NCBI RefSeq assembly: GCF_001854605.1
Contig: NZ_MKJU01000025.1
Span: 620,378-684,377, forward strand
Direction of reading: 5' to 3'
Origin: Pseudoalteromonas amylolytica
GTDB lineage: Bacteria > Pseudomonadota > Gammaproteobacteria > Enterobacterales > Alteromonadaceae
Length of the DNA stretch: 64,000 nt
Shown here: positions 1 through 6,843 of the stretch, in pieces
How positions within the stretch are numbered: the first letter of the stretch is position 1
Layout of the letters: every line of letters starts with the position of its first letter
Position numbers and translations under genes: made by a program
Notes under the pieces: model-generated
Databases searched by the model: none
What the model saw: the letters and a program-made list of their open reading frames with translations, nothing else
Told to the model about the DNA's origin: nothing

Positions 1-2
1 TG

Positions 3-248
3 CCTAGTCTATTAAGTGTTTTTATTACTGTTTGGATGAGTTATAGCAAGCGGTTTGAGTTTTTTCGAGCATTCAAAGTTTTACTCTTGGTGGCTGCAAT
101 TTCATGCGTTCCATCATTGGCCGATATTTTTTTACCTCTAAATGAACTCGCGGTATCGGCATTTAAAGCTGTATTGGTGTTGGTTTTTTTGGTTATTTTG
201 TGCGTAGTTTGTGCTTGGTTAGCAAAACGACCTAAACAATATTATTGA
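3..248 (+). CDS. C-terminal part of a small integral membrane protein (truncated by the window edge)
   Basis: The frame is open from the first bases of the window, before the first internal ATG at 36, so the true start probably lies outside. The visible 81 residues hold two strongly hydrophobic stretches that look like membrane helices, separated by a short Asp/Asn-containing loop, and end in a basic tail (KRPKQYY). I do not recognise the family. It ends shortly before a tRNA-Ser promoter, so it is probably the last gene of an upstream unit. No function is assigned. Confidence 0.55.
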   Translation, partial: PSLLSVFITVWMSYSKRFEFFRAFKVLLLVAAISCVPSLADIFLPLNELAVSAFKAVLVLVFLVILCVVCAWLAKRPKQYY

Positions 249-274
249 AATAAGCAAAAAATTATCTTTCCCCC

Positions 275-303
275 TTTACAGTCGCTACGAAAACCACTAA
301 TAT
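275..303 (+). promoter_or_regulatory. Sigma-70 promoter of the first tRNA-Ser
   Basis: TTTACA at 275-280 and TAATAT at 298-303 are separated by exactly 17 bases. A GC-rich discriminator (GCGCGCC) follows, as is typical of stringently controlled stable-RNA promoters. The tRNA begins 13 bases after the -10 box. Confidence 0.65.
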
Positions 304-316
304 GCGCGCCAACAAC

Positions 317-407
317 GGAGAGATGGCTGAGTGGTTGAAAGCACCGGTCTTGAAAACCGGCATACGTTAATAGCGTATCTAGGGTTCAAATCCCTATCTC
401 TCCGCCA
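317..407 (+). tRNA. serT: tRNA-Ser(UGA)
   Basis: A 91-nt type II tRNA with encoded CCA. The acceptor stem GGAGAGA/TCTCTCC pairs fully, the anticodon loop is CTTGAAA with anticodon TGA (reads UCA/UCG), there is a long variable arm, and the T-loop is GGTTCAAATCC. The same sequence recurs exactly at 5222 and 5355 and with one D-loop change at 5089. Its own promoter lies just upstream and a Rho-independent terminator follows directly. Confidence 0.97.
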
Positions 408-417
408 CCTCATTCCC

Positions 418-443
418 AAAACCGCCTTAACGGCGGTTTTTTT
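418..443 (+). terminator. Rho-independent terminator after tRNA-Ser
   Basis: ACCGCC/GGCGGT stem, extended by A:T pairs, around a TTAAC loop and followed by seven T. It ends just before the ribosome binding site of the next gene. Confidence 0.8.
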
Positions 444-459
444 CGTTTGGAGGGCATTT

Positions 460-831
460 ATGTCAGCAGCAGTAGTAGTTAAACACGCTAGTTTGTGGAT
501 TGTATTTGGCTTCTTTTACCTAAGTGGTTTAGAGATGGCATTGCGTTTGGCTATTGACGGTCAACAAGATCCAACCTTACTAAAAACTCTTGCCTTTACC
601 TTTTTATTTAATTTGTTGGCCGCTCACTTGGTGACAAAATATGAAACGCTATGGCCAATGTTAGGTGCGATTGTTATTAGCCTGACTGGGGTTGTGGGCT
701 TTGGGTTTTATTTTACGGATCGTCTTGTGGATTATAGTGTTGAGTTGGCGATAGGGCTTACGTTGAGTTTACCGTTTGCAACTTTTGTTATTCAGCAAGT
801 AAAAAAGCGACATGTGGATAATGCGACTTGA
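460..831 (+). CDS. Small integral membrane protein, unknown function
   Basis: 123 residues. The start is the ATG at 460, because a GGAGGG ribosome binding site lies at 449-454; the same frame is open further upstream, but that part runs through the tRNA gene and its terminator and cannot be the native N-terminus. Four hydrophobic segments (about residues 11-28, 42-60, 68-89 and 97-115) indicate a four-helix inner-membrane protein with a basic C-terminus (VKKRH). I do not recognise the family. It stands alone between a tRNA terminator and the fklB promoter, so it is probably read from its own weak promoter or by read-through. Confidence 0.7.
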   Translation: MSAAVVVKHASLWIVFGFFYLSGLEMALRLAIDGQQDPTLLKTLAFTFLFNLLAAHLVTKYETLWPMLGAIVISLTGVVGFGFYFTDRLVDYSVELAIGLTLSLPFATFVIQQVKKRHVDNAT

Positions 832-836
832 TCGCG

Positions 837-865
837 TTTAAACTCATCCTTGGCTATGTTACACT
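837..865 (+). promoter_or_regulatory. Candidate sigma-70 promoter of fklB
   Basis: TTTAAA (837-842) and TACACT (860-865) with a 17-base spacer, followed by a GC-rich start region and 39 bases of leader before the fklB ATG. Identified by eye only. Confidence 0.5.
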
Positions 866-904
866 GCGCCCCGTCTTTTAATAGAAACAAAAGTGAATTA
901 ACTT

Positions 905-1522
905 ATGTCAGATTTATTTAATACAGATGCTGAAAAAGCAAGCTATGGTATTGGCTTACAAATGGGTGAGCAACTAAAAGCGAATCCATTCGAAGGCCTT
1001 AACTTGCATTCGGTATTTGAGGGAATGAAAGACGCATACGCTGGAGACGCGTTCCGTGTTGAGATCCCAGAGATCCAAGCTGCATTTGAAAAAATCAATG
1101 CTGAAATCCAAGCTCGTCGTGAAGAAGAAGCGAAAGTACTCGCTGCTGAAGGCATTGCATTTTTAGAAGAAAACGCAAAACGTGCTGAAATCACGGTTAC
1201 TGAGTCAGGTCTTCAGTATGAAGTTATCGCAACAGGTGAAGGCGCAAAGCCAGCTGCTGATTCAAAGGTACGTGTTCATTATCACGGCACACTTATCAAT
1301 GGGACTGTATTTGACAGCTCTTATGATCGTGGTCAACCAGCTGAATTCCCTGTAAACGGTGTTATTAAAGGTTGGACAGAAGCGTTGCAGCTTATGCCTG
1401 CAGGTTCAAAGTGGCGTCTATACGTTCCACATGAGCTAGCATACGGTGAGCGTGGTGCAGGTGCTGCAATCGCGCCTTTCTCAACACTTGTATTTGATGT
1501 TGAGTTATTAGACGTATTGTAA
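905..1522 (+). CDS. fklB: FKBP-type peptidyl-prolyl cis-trans isomerase FklB
   Basis: 205 residues, close to the length of E. coli FklB (FKBP22). Residues 1-90 form the helical, Glu/Lys-rich dimerisation domain. Residues about 100-205 form the FKBP catalytic domain, with VRVHYHGTLINGTVFDSS, the VIKGW segment, and the LAYGERGAGAAIAP and LVFDVELLDV strands that line the proline-binding pocket. No signal peptide is visible, so it should be cytoplasmic. In the family the protein speeds prolyl isomerisation and acts as a folding helper. It is monocistronic, with a candidate promoter in front and a strong terminator behind. Confidence 0.95.
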   Translation: MSDLFNTDAEKASYGIGLQMGEQLKANPFEGLNLHSVFEGMKDAYAGDAFRVEIPEIQAAFEKINAEIQARREEEAKVLAAEGIAFLEENAKRAEITVTESGLQYEVIATGEGAKPAADSKVRVHYHGTLINGTVFDSSYDRGQPAEFPVNGVIKGWTEALQLMPAGSKWRLYVPHELAYGERGAGAAIAPFSTLVFDVELLDVL

Positions 1523-1554
1523 TCGTACACTAAACAGCTAATGTTTAATGTTAG

Positions 1555-1579
1555 AACCCAGCTCTGTGCTGGGTTTTTT
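1555..1579 (+). terminator. Rho-independent terminator of fklB
   Basis: AACCCAGC/GCTGGGTT 8-bp stem with a 5-base loop, running into six T. Confidence 0.85.
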
Positions 1580-1895
1580 GTTTTTAGATGTGGCATGTTT
1601 GGTAGTGATTTATGTTACTTTTTTAGCGATACCACCAAACATGGTTTATTGATAATCCCAAAAACTACATGACGATTACTTAACCTACCAAGATATCGTA
1701 AGGTTAATTAAATTGAAAATACAGCTCAAGAAGGACATACAGTACTGCTATTTTTTGTAGCTCAAGGCGAGTTCGTGTACGTAAAGGTAAAACAACCGCT
1801 TAATTTTAACTTGATTAAGTATTTATAAAAAAACATAATTGCAATGTTTTTAAAGCATATTAATTAACATTTCGTTTTATATATAGGGAAATGTT
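1580..1895. other. Intergenic region without a convincing gene
   Basis: About 315 AT-rich bases between the fklB terminator and the next reading frame. It contains a 10-bp inverted repeat (1594-1603 / 1634-1643). It also contains a 38-codon open stretch (1712-1828, plus strand) without an ATG, GTG or TTG start or a ribosome binding site, which reads like protein (for example FFVAQGEFVYVKVKQP) and could be the tail of a decayed gene. I see no tRNA or recognisable RNA gene. Confidence 0.5.
1594..1643. repeat. 10-bp inverted repeat
   Basis: CATGTTTGGT at 1594-1603 and its exact reverse complement at 1634-1643, 30 bases apart. There is no T-run after either arm, so it is not an obvious terminator. 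Function unknown. Confidence 0.4.
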
Positions 1896-1949
1896 ATGAG
1901 AAAGTTCATTTTGTGAGGGATAGTCGTATTACTCTCAACGTCAAGCTTA

Positions 1950-2753
1950 TTGTTCAGTTCATTAAGTGCTGCTGCAAATAAAATCGCGGTATGTAATTCA
2001 TGCTCAGACCAGCAAATTCAAAATAAAGCCATACAGTACGCGCCCAATGGCGGAATAGTACACGTACTGGATTTTACTGGTAATAAGATTAAAGCGTATG
2101 AAATGGTGCGTGAAGAAGGTCTGTTAATGTATTGGCCAACAGCAGTTCAAAACTCAGTTAAGACTGGATGGGAACACGCGAAAGAAGCAAGAAATATTTT
2201 TTTGGATTTAGGCAATGGTCAAGTGAACTATGACCACCTTCGCCCATATTTGGGTTCTTATTCAGACATAAAAAGCGCTCATACCGTAGCAAAGTCTCCC
2301 TATGAAAAAAATGCCGTGAAAGAAGCTTTGAGCGAGTACTTTTCAAACACAATTGCGGGATCAGTAACATCCGCAATTGTTCTTATTGGTAAAGAAACAG
2401 TGGGTAAGGCTCTACCTGTTAATATGGATATTATTGTGAAGTTTCCAAGTGACGGGACTATCTATAAGTTTACTTTTAAAGGCTTAGTCATTAGCTCTGA
2501 TGGAAAAGTGTCGGTAACATTTGAGCCAGTTTCATATACGGGGCGCGATGCTGGTATAACATTATCAGAAGGTAGTTATTCAGGGTATAGAGCTAGCGGC
2601 CCAGATGATGCACTACAAAGAATTTTACAGCACATGATCGCATCTGGAGTGAAAGTAACCATTGGAGACACTATCTATAGAGGTGGAAACGTGGCCGTAA
2701 CGCGAGTTATATGCAGCAATGAGCCAGCTAAAGGTTGTGTTGCGGCTGAATAG
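1950..2753 (+). CDS. Orphan exported protein with a signal peptide interrupted by an in-frame TGA
   Basis: The uninterrupted frame gives 267 residues from a TTG at 1950. That start has no ribosome binding site and lies inside what looks like a signal peptide. In the same frame an ATG at 1896, preceded by AGGGAA, encodes MRKFIL, then TGA at 1914-1916, then GIVVLLSTSSLLFSSLSAAANK: a textbook secretion signal with cleavage near AAA. So either the gene is a recent pseudogene, the TGA is a sequencing error, or translation restarts downstream. The mature part has two CxxC/C-like cysteine pairs (CNSC near the start, a CSNEPAKGC pair at the end), a helical middle and a beta-rich C-terminus. I do not recognise the family and assign no function. 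Convergent with tusE. Confidence 0.55.
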   Translation: MFSSLSAAANKIAVCNSCSDQQIQNKAIQYAPNGGIVHVLDFTGNKIKAYEMVREEGLLMYWPTAVQNSVKTGWEHAKEARNIFLDLGNGQVNYDHLRPYLGSYSDIKSAHTVAKSPYEKNAVKEALSEYFSNTIAGSVTSAIVLIGKETVGKALPVNMDIIVKFPSDGTIYKFTFKGLVISSDGKVSVTFEPVSYTGRDAGITLSEGSYSGYRASGPDDALQRILQHMIASGVKVTIGDTIYRGGNVAVTRVICSNEPAKGCVAAE

Positions 2754-2774
2754 TGAACTTCGGACTTGTATAAA

Positions 2775-2806
2775 TATACAGCCACTTTTTAAATAGTGGC
2801 TGTATA
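2775..2806. terminator. Hairpin between convergent genes
   Basis: A perfect 12-bp stem (TATACAGCCACT and its complement) around a short A/T loop, placed between the ends of the orphan protein gene (plus) and tusE (minus). It probably serves both strands, although neither side has a long T-run. Confidence 0.6.
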
Positions 2807-2819
2807 GAAGCTCAATTGT

Positions 2820-3149
2820 TTAAATACACCTCGCAGGCTTAGGCAACCCAGCAATTTTGGTGGCCTGCTTGGCTGGGCCTTTAGGAAACAGTTTGTATAA
2901 ATACATGCTATTGCCTTTATCTTCGCCCAGTGCTTTAGCCATTGCTTTGACCAGCATGCGAATTGCAGGGCTGGTATTATATTCCTCATAAAAGTCTCGA
3001 ACAAAGTTTACCACTTCCCAATGCGCATTCGTTAGTGTGATCCCTTCTTGTTCGGCGATGATAGGGGCCAGCTCCGTGCACCATTGTGTATGGTCGAGTA
3101 AATAGCCTTGCTTATCGGTTTCGATGATTTGATTATTAAATTCCAGCAT
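2820..3149 (-). CDS. tusE: Sulfurtransferase TusE (DsrC/TusE family)
   Basis: 109 residues. TusE accepts persulfide sulfur from the TusBCD complex and passes it to MnmA for 2-thiolation of the wobble uridine of tRNA-Lys/Glu/Gln. The sequence shows the DsrC-family core ([46 protein letters not shown]) and the C-terminal arm GLPKPARCI, whose penultimate cysteine (Cys108) is the family's sulfur-carrying residue. It is the last gene of the tusDCBE operon, 3 bases after tusB. In E. coli tusE is separate from tusDCB but lies next to yccA; here all four are contiguous and yccA is adjacent too. Confidence 0.93.
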   Translation of the reverse strand: MLEFNNQIIETDKQGYLLDHTQWCTELAPIIAEQEGITLTNAHWEVVNFVRDFYEEYNTSPAIRMLVKAMAKALGEDKGNSMYLYKLFPKGPAKQATKIAGLPKPARCI

Positions 3150-3152
3150 ATA

Positions 3153-3425
3153 TTACCAAGTAATTGATTTTTTCGCGTTGTCGACAAGCGCTACCCACTC
3201 AATATCGCTGATTAAGTTAATGCCAGTATCGACGCTTATCGCGCGAGCGGTCGCACAGCTTTCCAGCATGTAGCACTTATCTGATAAACCCATGTATGAA
3301 GCGTGATCATAACAGGCGTCACCAATGAGTAACAGTGCATCATTACTAGCAATCAGCTTATCTAATTGTATTGTACTGTAATATGAGTAAGGCTTAGAAA
3401 GCATGTGTACAGTATTAATGTTCAT
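3153..3425 (-). CDS. tusB: Sulfur relay subunit TusB (DsrH family)
   Basis: 90 residues, the usual size for TusB/DsrH. It opens with the characteristic strand and MLSKP segment and has LLLIGDACYD in the middle. It is the non-catalytic partner that, with TusC and TusD, forms the cytoplasmic TusBCD heterohexamer. Its start overlaps the end of tusC by 4 bases, which implies translational coupling. Assignment rests on the DsrE/DsrF/DsrH-type order of the three genes as much as on this short sequence. Confidence 0.88.
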   Translation of the reverse strand: MNINTVHMLSKPYSYYSTIQLDKLIASNDALLLIGDACYDHASYMGLSDKCYMLESCATARAISVDTGINLISDIEWVALVDNAKKSITW

Positions 3426-3778
3426 AAATTGACGACCATATCTTGTTGTTGCAGTAACGCTTGCTGCTGTGACTTACTCAATACCGTGACAGGAATGCTC
3501 AATTGCTGCTGATCAAGCTGGTACTTTTGCATTGCAAGCTCACATACATACACCTGTTCAACGTCATATATTTCCAAGGTTTTTATGGTTTTGAAAAAGT
3601 CTTTTAACCCTAAATGAGCGGCTGACTGTGTGCTTTTTATTGCAAGTAGGGCACTGTCGAGGAGTAGCCACGAAACATTTTGATCAATGGCGGCATAGAT
3701 CAGTGTGGTATCTAGTGCATCACGGATATAAAGGCCATCAAAAGGACTTTTATGACTAATTATGAGTACATTTTTCAT
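3422..3778 (-). CDS. tusC: Sulfur relay subunit TusC (DsrF family)
   Basis: 118 residues. It begins with the DsrE-like first strand followed by KSPFDG, as in TusC/DsrF, then LIYAAIDQNVSWLLLDSALLAI and a YVCELAMQKYQL segment. In the family it is a structural subunit of TusBCD, between TusD (which carries the reactive cysteine) and TusB. Its start overlaps tusD by 4 bases and its end overlaps tusB by 4, so translation is probably coupled along the operon. Confidence 0.9.
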   Translation of the reverse strand: MKNVLIISHKSPFDGLYIRDALDTTLIYAAIDQNVSWLLLDSALLAIKSTQSAAHLGLKDFFKTIKTLEIYDVEQVYVCELAMQKYQLDQQQLSIPVTVLSKSQQQALLQQQDMVVNL

Positions 3779-4128
3779 TTAAACTGCACCCACTTATCAG
3801 CCTTCGCGCTGAGCATGGCAAACTCTGCCAAACCTGCGACTTTAAATAGACCCGTATTATTGATATCAATGGCTCGCTTTTCGGCAGCGGTTACACACAG
3901 CATTAGTGGAATACCAAGCTCAGCTAATGTTTGCCAAACACTTTTGACATCGAGTTCATCGCTTGCAAGCTGCAAGTGTTCAGATGCGTGACTGACGGCG
4001 TCTTGATATAAAAAAATACAGTCAATCTGATGGCCACTTTGCAAAGCGGCGTGTGCAAAGCGAGAAAGATTTTGCAAACAATGCTGATCTGCAACACTAG
4101 TATGTAGGGATAATACAAATTTGCTCAA
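3775..4128 (-). CDS. tusD: Sulfurtransferase TusD (DsrE family)
   Basis: 117 residues. TusD receives sulfur from TusA and passes it to TusE. The catalytic cysteine sits in LMLCVTAAEKRAI, matching the E. coli TusD active-site segment around Cys78. The Rossmann-like DsrE fold is suggested by the alternating strands and by FLYQDAVSHAS. First gene of the tusDCBE operon on the minus strand; the yccA terminator lies just upstream, so the operon has its own promoter, which I could not place. Confidence 0.93.
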   Translation of the reverse strand: MSKFVLSLHTSVADQHCLQNLSRFAHAALQSGHQIDCIFLYQDAVSHASEHLQLASDELDVKSVWQTLAELGIPLMLCVTAAEKRAIDINNTGLFKVAGLAEFAMLSAKADKWVQFK

Positions 4129-4137
4129 AATACGCCC

Positions 4138-4164
4138 ATAAAAAAAGCCCCATAATAGGGGCTT
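4138..4164 (-). terminator. Rho-independent terminator of yccA
   Basis: On the minus strand AAGCCCC pairs with GGGGCTT around a 6-base loop and runs into seven T (A-run at 4138-4146 on the plus strand). It separates yccA from tusD. Confidence 0.85.
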
Positions 4165-4184
4165 AGTTTACCAGAACTAACTGG

Positions 4185-4850
4185 TTAGTCATCACTTGCA
4201 CCTAAAAGAGCAAGCAGTGAAGTGAATAGGTTGTAGATATTTAGGTATAAGCCAACCGTAGCAAGTACATAGTTGGTTTCACCACCATTTACGATACGGC
4301 TTGTATCGTAAAGAATGAAACCTGACATCAATAGTACGATTGCTGCGTTTAATGCCATGAAAGCTACACTGCTACCGATAAACAAGTTAACTAAGCTTGA
4401 AATCACAACCACGATTAAACCAACCGTCAAAAAGCCGCCCATAAATGAAAAGTCTTTTTTCGTTGTTAAAGCGTATGCTGATAAGCCAAAGAAGATCAAC
4501 GCGGTTGAGCCTAACGCTTGTGTAATTAACATTCCACCGTTTGGCATAGCAGCGTAGTGGTTAAGTAGTGGCCCTAAGCCAAAGCCCATGATACCGGTGA
4601 ACAAAAACACTAAACCAATTGCAGATGATGAATTAGCTTTCTTATGAATAACGAAAATTAAGCCAAGACCAATTAGAGAACAAACAAGCCCTGTGAAGCG
4701 CGGTAACGCCATTGTCATTGATATCCCTGCCGTAACTGCACTAAATGCTAGTGTCATTGCAAGCAGAAAATATGTGTTCTTTAGTACCTTGTTAGTTTCA
4801 ATGGTCGACATTACCGGCTTAGCGGTATCGTACGAGTGATTGAACGCCAT
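4185..4850 (-). CDS. yccA: BI-1/YccA family integral membrane protein, FtsH modulator
   Basis: 221 residues from the ATG at 4850, which has AAGGAG eight bases upstream; a longer frame reaches further upstream but lacks a ribosome site. Seven hydrophobic segments fit the Bax-inhibitor-1 fold, with the family-typical LKNTYFLLAMTLAFSAVTAG first helix and the C-terminal ILYDTSRIVNGGETNYVLATVGLYLNIYN region carrying the conserved acidic residues. E. coli YccA binds and slows the FtsH protease in the inner membrane. Neighbours tus genes and tRNA-Ser match the E. coli tusE-yccA-serT order. Confidence 0.93.
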   Translation of the reverse strand: MAFNHSYDTAKPVMSTIETNKVLKNTYFLLAMTLAFSAVTAGISMTMALPRFTGLVCSLIGLGLIFVIHKKANSSSAIGLVFLFTGIMGFGLGPLLNHYAAMPNGGMLITQALGSTALIFFGLSAYALTTKKDFSFMGGFLTVGLIVVVISSLVNLFIGSSVAFMALNAAIVLLMSGFILYDTSRIVNGGETNYVLATVGLYLNIYNLFTSLLALLGASDD

Positions 4851-5047
4851 GGTTAAACTCCTTAATGAACAAATGTTCCAATAAATAAACTGGATTAAGA
4901 TTACCAAGAGTTATATGGTTCGGCAAACATTGTCGATCAAATAGAGTGTAGAAATCTAGAAAAGTTCCGTTTGCACTATAGAGTTGTTCTACATTTGAAC
5001 AAATGTGAGGTTTTTTGAGCACTTAAACGTTTTTATGAAAAAAAAGC

Positions 5048-5076
5048 TTCACATTGGCGACAGTATTCCCTATTAT
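5048..5076 (+). promoter_or_regulatory. Sigma-70 promoter of the tandem tRNA-Ser genes
   Basis: TTCACA (5048-5053) and TATTAT (5071-5076) with a 17-base spacer, then a GC-rich discriminator (TCGCCCCGC) directly before the first tRNA. No comparable promoter is visible between the three tRNA copies, so they are probably one transcript. Confidence 0.65.
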
Positions 5077-5088
5077 TCGCCCCGCTGC

Positions 5089-5179
5089 GGAGAGATGGCT
5101 GAGCGGTTGAAAGCACCGGTCTTGAAAACCGGCATACGTTAATAGCGTATCTAGGGTTCAAATCCCTATCTCTCCGCCA
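5089..5179 (+). tRNA. serT: tRNA-Ser(UGA), first of three tandem copies
   Basis: A 91-nt type II serine tRNA with anticodon TGA and encoded CCA. It differs from the three other copies in this window at one D-loop base (GAGCGG instead of GAGTGG). Confidence 0.97.
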
Positions 5180-5221
5180 CTAAATTTTTTTATATAGCAA
5201 TATTGCTATATATCCGCTTTT

Positions 5222-5312
5222 GGAGAGATGGCTGAGTGGTTGAAAGCACCGGTCTTGAAAACCGGCATACGTTAATAGCGTATCTAGGGTTCAAATCCCT
5301 ATCTCTCCGCCA
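5222..5312 (+). tRNA. serT: tRNA-Ser(UGA), second tandem copy
   Basis: Identical over 91 bases to the copies at 317 and 5355; anticodon TGA, encoded CCA. Confidence 0.97.
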
Positions 5313-5354
5313 CTAAATTTTTTTATATAGCAATATTGCTATATATCCGCTTTT

Positions 5355-5445
5355 GGAGAGATGGCTGAGTGGTTGAAAGCACCGGTCTTGAAAACCGGCA
5401 TACGTTAATAGCGTATCTAGGGTTCAAATCCCTATCTCTCCGCCA
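5355..5445 (+). tRNA. serT: tRNA-Ser(UGA), third tandem copy
   Basis: Identical over 91 bases to the copies at 317 and 5222; anticodon TGA, encoded CCA. Followed by a strong terminator. Confidence 0.97.
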
Positions 5446-5462
5446 CTATTCTTATGAATAGC

Positions 5463-5491
5463 AAGCCGCTGATTAGTCAGCGGCTTTTTTA
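5463..5491 (+). terminator. Rho-independent terminator of the tRNA-Ser array
   Basis: 10-bp stem AAGCCGCTGA/TCAGCGGCTT with a 4-base loop, followed by six T. Confidence 0.88.
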
Positions 5492-5588
5492 TTGCTTACT
5501 ATTCGCTAAATTAGACCAAAGTCCACTTGTATATATGTACATATGCGTCAAGCTCAAATGTGATGTATGACTTAAGGCTATCTTCAAT

Positions 5589-5960
5589 ATGAAACAACAA
5601 CTCGCTAAAAGTGTCGCACTTTCATTTTTATCGCCACTGTTTACTGGCTGTGTGCTGGGCTTGTACTTCACAATTTCAAACCAAGGAGGATTTAGCATTT
5701 TTTTAAGCTTACTCACTGGCGCGATTGTAAACGCTCATGTCGTTGGGCTATCCATGGCTTTGTTTGTAGTGCCTGGTTATTTGTTACTCTACAGAATTAA
5801 CAAGGTTCACTATAGTGCAATATTAACATTGGGAATGCTTGGGGGGGCTATTTGTAGCTATCTATTTGCGGCCCAGAATGGTGCGGGGTTTGTCATTAAC
5901 TCAGTCATGGCAACTATGGCTGCAGGGCTGTTTTTGTATGGCCTAAGACGTTTTGCATAA
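5589..5960 (+). CDS. Small integral membrane protein, unknown function
   Basis: 123 residues from an ATG at 5589, without a strong ribosome binding site. Four hydrophobic stretches (about residues 8-29, 37-68, 75-93 and 100-118) suggest a four-helix inner-membrane protein; a Gly/Ala-rich segment (LTLGMLGGAICSYLFAAQNGAG) links the last two. The C-terminus LYGLRRFA is basic and should face the cytoplasm. I do not recognise the family. It lies between the tRNA array terminator and msrC and is probably monocistronic. Confidence 0.65.
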   Translation: MKQQLAKSVALSFLSPLFTGCVLGLYFTISNQGGFSIFLSLLTGAIVNAHVVGLSMALFVVPGYLLLYRINKVHYSAILTLGMLGGAICSYLFAAQNGAGFVINSVMATMAAGLFLYGLRRFA

Positions 5961-6091
5961 TCACTTGCTCTATATTTAGCCAAGTAGCACTATATTTACG
6001 GATATTTAATACTTTTTCTCCAGAAAAGGTTTCATTTAATTGCCCGAAAGAGTACCTTAGACTTTTGTATGTTGTAACCGTGATTTATTAA

Positions 6092-6553
6092 ATGCAGAAG
6101 CAAGATTTTTACCAGTCACTCGTAAAACAAGCGCAGGCGCTCATCAGCGGTGAAAGAAATGTTATCGCGAATATGGCTAATCTTAGTGCCTTGTTGTTTA
6201 CTTCATTAGAAGACATTAACTGGGCTGGATTTTACCTCGTTGATAGTCCTGATGAGTTGGTTTTAGGCCCATTTCAAGGGAATCCAGCGTGTATCCGCAT
6301 TCCTGTAGGTAAAGGTGTCTGTGGCACCGCAGCCCATGCCAAAGAGACTCAACTGGTTGAGGATGTGCATGCGTTCGATGGCCATATTGCATGTGATGCG
6401 GCGTCAAATTCGGAAATTGTCATCCCAGTATTCAAAAACGGTGAAGTGTTCGCCGTTTTGGATATTGATAGCCCGAGCTTAGCACGTTTTGATGAAGCGG
6501 ATAGGGATGGATTACAAGCTTTGGTTCGTTGCTTTGAGTTGACGCTATCGTGA
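6092..6553 (+). CDS. msrC: Free methionine-(R)-sulfoxide reductase (GAF domain)
   Basis: 153 residues forming one GAF domain. The enzyme reduces free L-methionine-(R)-sulfoxide, using thioredoxin as electron donor. The three catalytic cysteines are present at 67 (NPACIRI), 77 (GKGVCGTAA) and 101 (HIACDAASNSE); their spacing of 10 and 24 residues is the same as in E. coli MsrC (84, 94, 118). WAGFYLV and the substrate-pocket residues of SEIVIPVF and VLDIDSP are also seen. It is the first gene of a set with a small acidic protein, proQ and prc, and its stop overlaps the next gene's GTG by 4 bases. Confidence 0.93.
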   Translation: MQKQDFYQSLVKQAQALISGERNVIANMANLSALLFTSLEDINWAGFYLVDSPDELVLGPFQGNPACIRIPVGKGVCGTAAHAKETQLVEDVHAFDGHIACDAASNSEIVIPVFKNGEVFAVLDIDSPSLARFDEADRDGLQALVRCFELTLS

Positions 6554-6831
6554 AAGATCTACTGAACGTACAAGATTACTTATTTTCTAACGCCGACGTG
6601 GGAGACTGGGAAGGTGAAGAGGAACATGTTGCTGAGACATTGAATGAGCTCATTCATTTTGCTTGGCAACAAATACCAGATGATCTCGAATGTGAAATCA
6701 TCGATAATTTGATAAACGGTATATGGGAACATCTTCGTGGTGATTTGGCTTTATTAGAAGCTGAGTTTGAAGAGTTAACAGACTGGGTAACACACTATAT
6801 CCAATCATCGTTAGATGAACAGATGTCATAA
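6550..6831 (+). CDS. Small acidic protein between msrC and proQ, unknown function
   Basis: 93 residues starting with GTG at 6550, overlapping the msrC stop by 4 bases, so it is probably translationally coupled. It is rich in Glu, Asp, Leu and Trp, has no signal or membrane segment, and is predicted largely helical (ETLNELIHFAWQQIPDDLECEIIDNLINGIWEHL). I do not recognise a domain. Position 12 bases before proQ suggests a shared transcript. Confidence 0.75.
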   Translation: MKDLLNVQDYLFSNADVGDWEGEEEHVAETLNELIHFAWQQIPDDLECEIIDNLINGIWEHLRGDLALLEAEFEELTDWVTHYIQSSLDEQMS

Positions 6832-6843
6832 ATAGGTTCAAAA

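Larger units (their letters stand above)
5089..5445 (+). repeat. Tandem array of three tRNA-Ser units with 133-bp periodicity
   Basis: The tRNA starts are exactly 133 bases apart (5089, 5222, 5355). The two 42-base spacers are identical and contain the inverted repeat TATATAGCAATATTGCTATA, probably a processing or folding hairpin. The identity of the spacers as well as the genes points to recent unequal duplication. Confidence 0.9.

Noticed and set aside
331..459. N-terminal extension of the small membrane protein through the tRNA-Ser gene
   Set aside because: It would translate a tRNA and a terminator; the ATG at 460 has its own GGAGGG site.
5089..5445. tRNA-Ser array as an integration site of a genomic island
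   Set aside because: The three copies and spacers are complete and no integrase or partial tRNA copy lies nearby, so simple tandem duplication explains the pattern.
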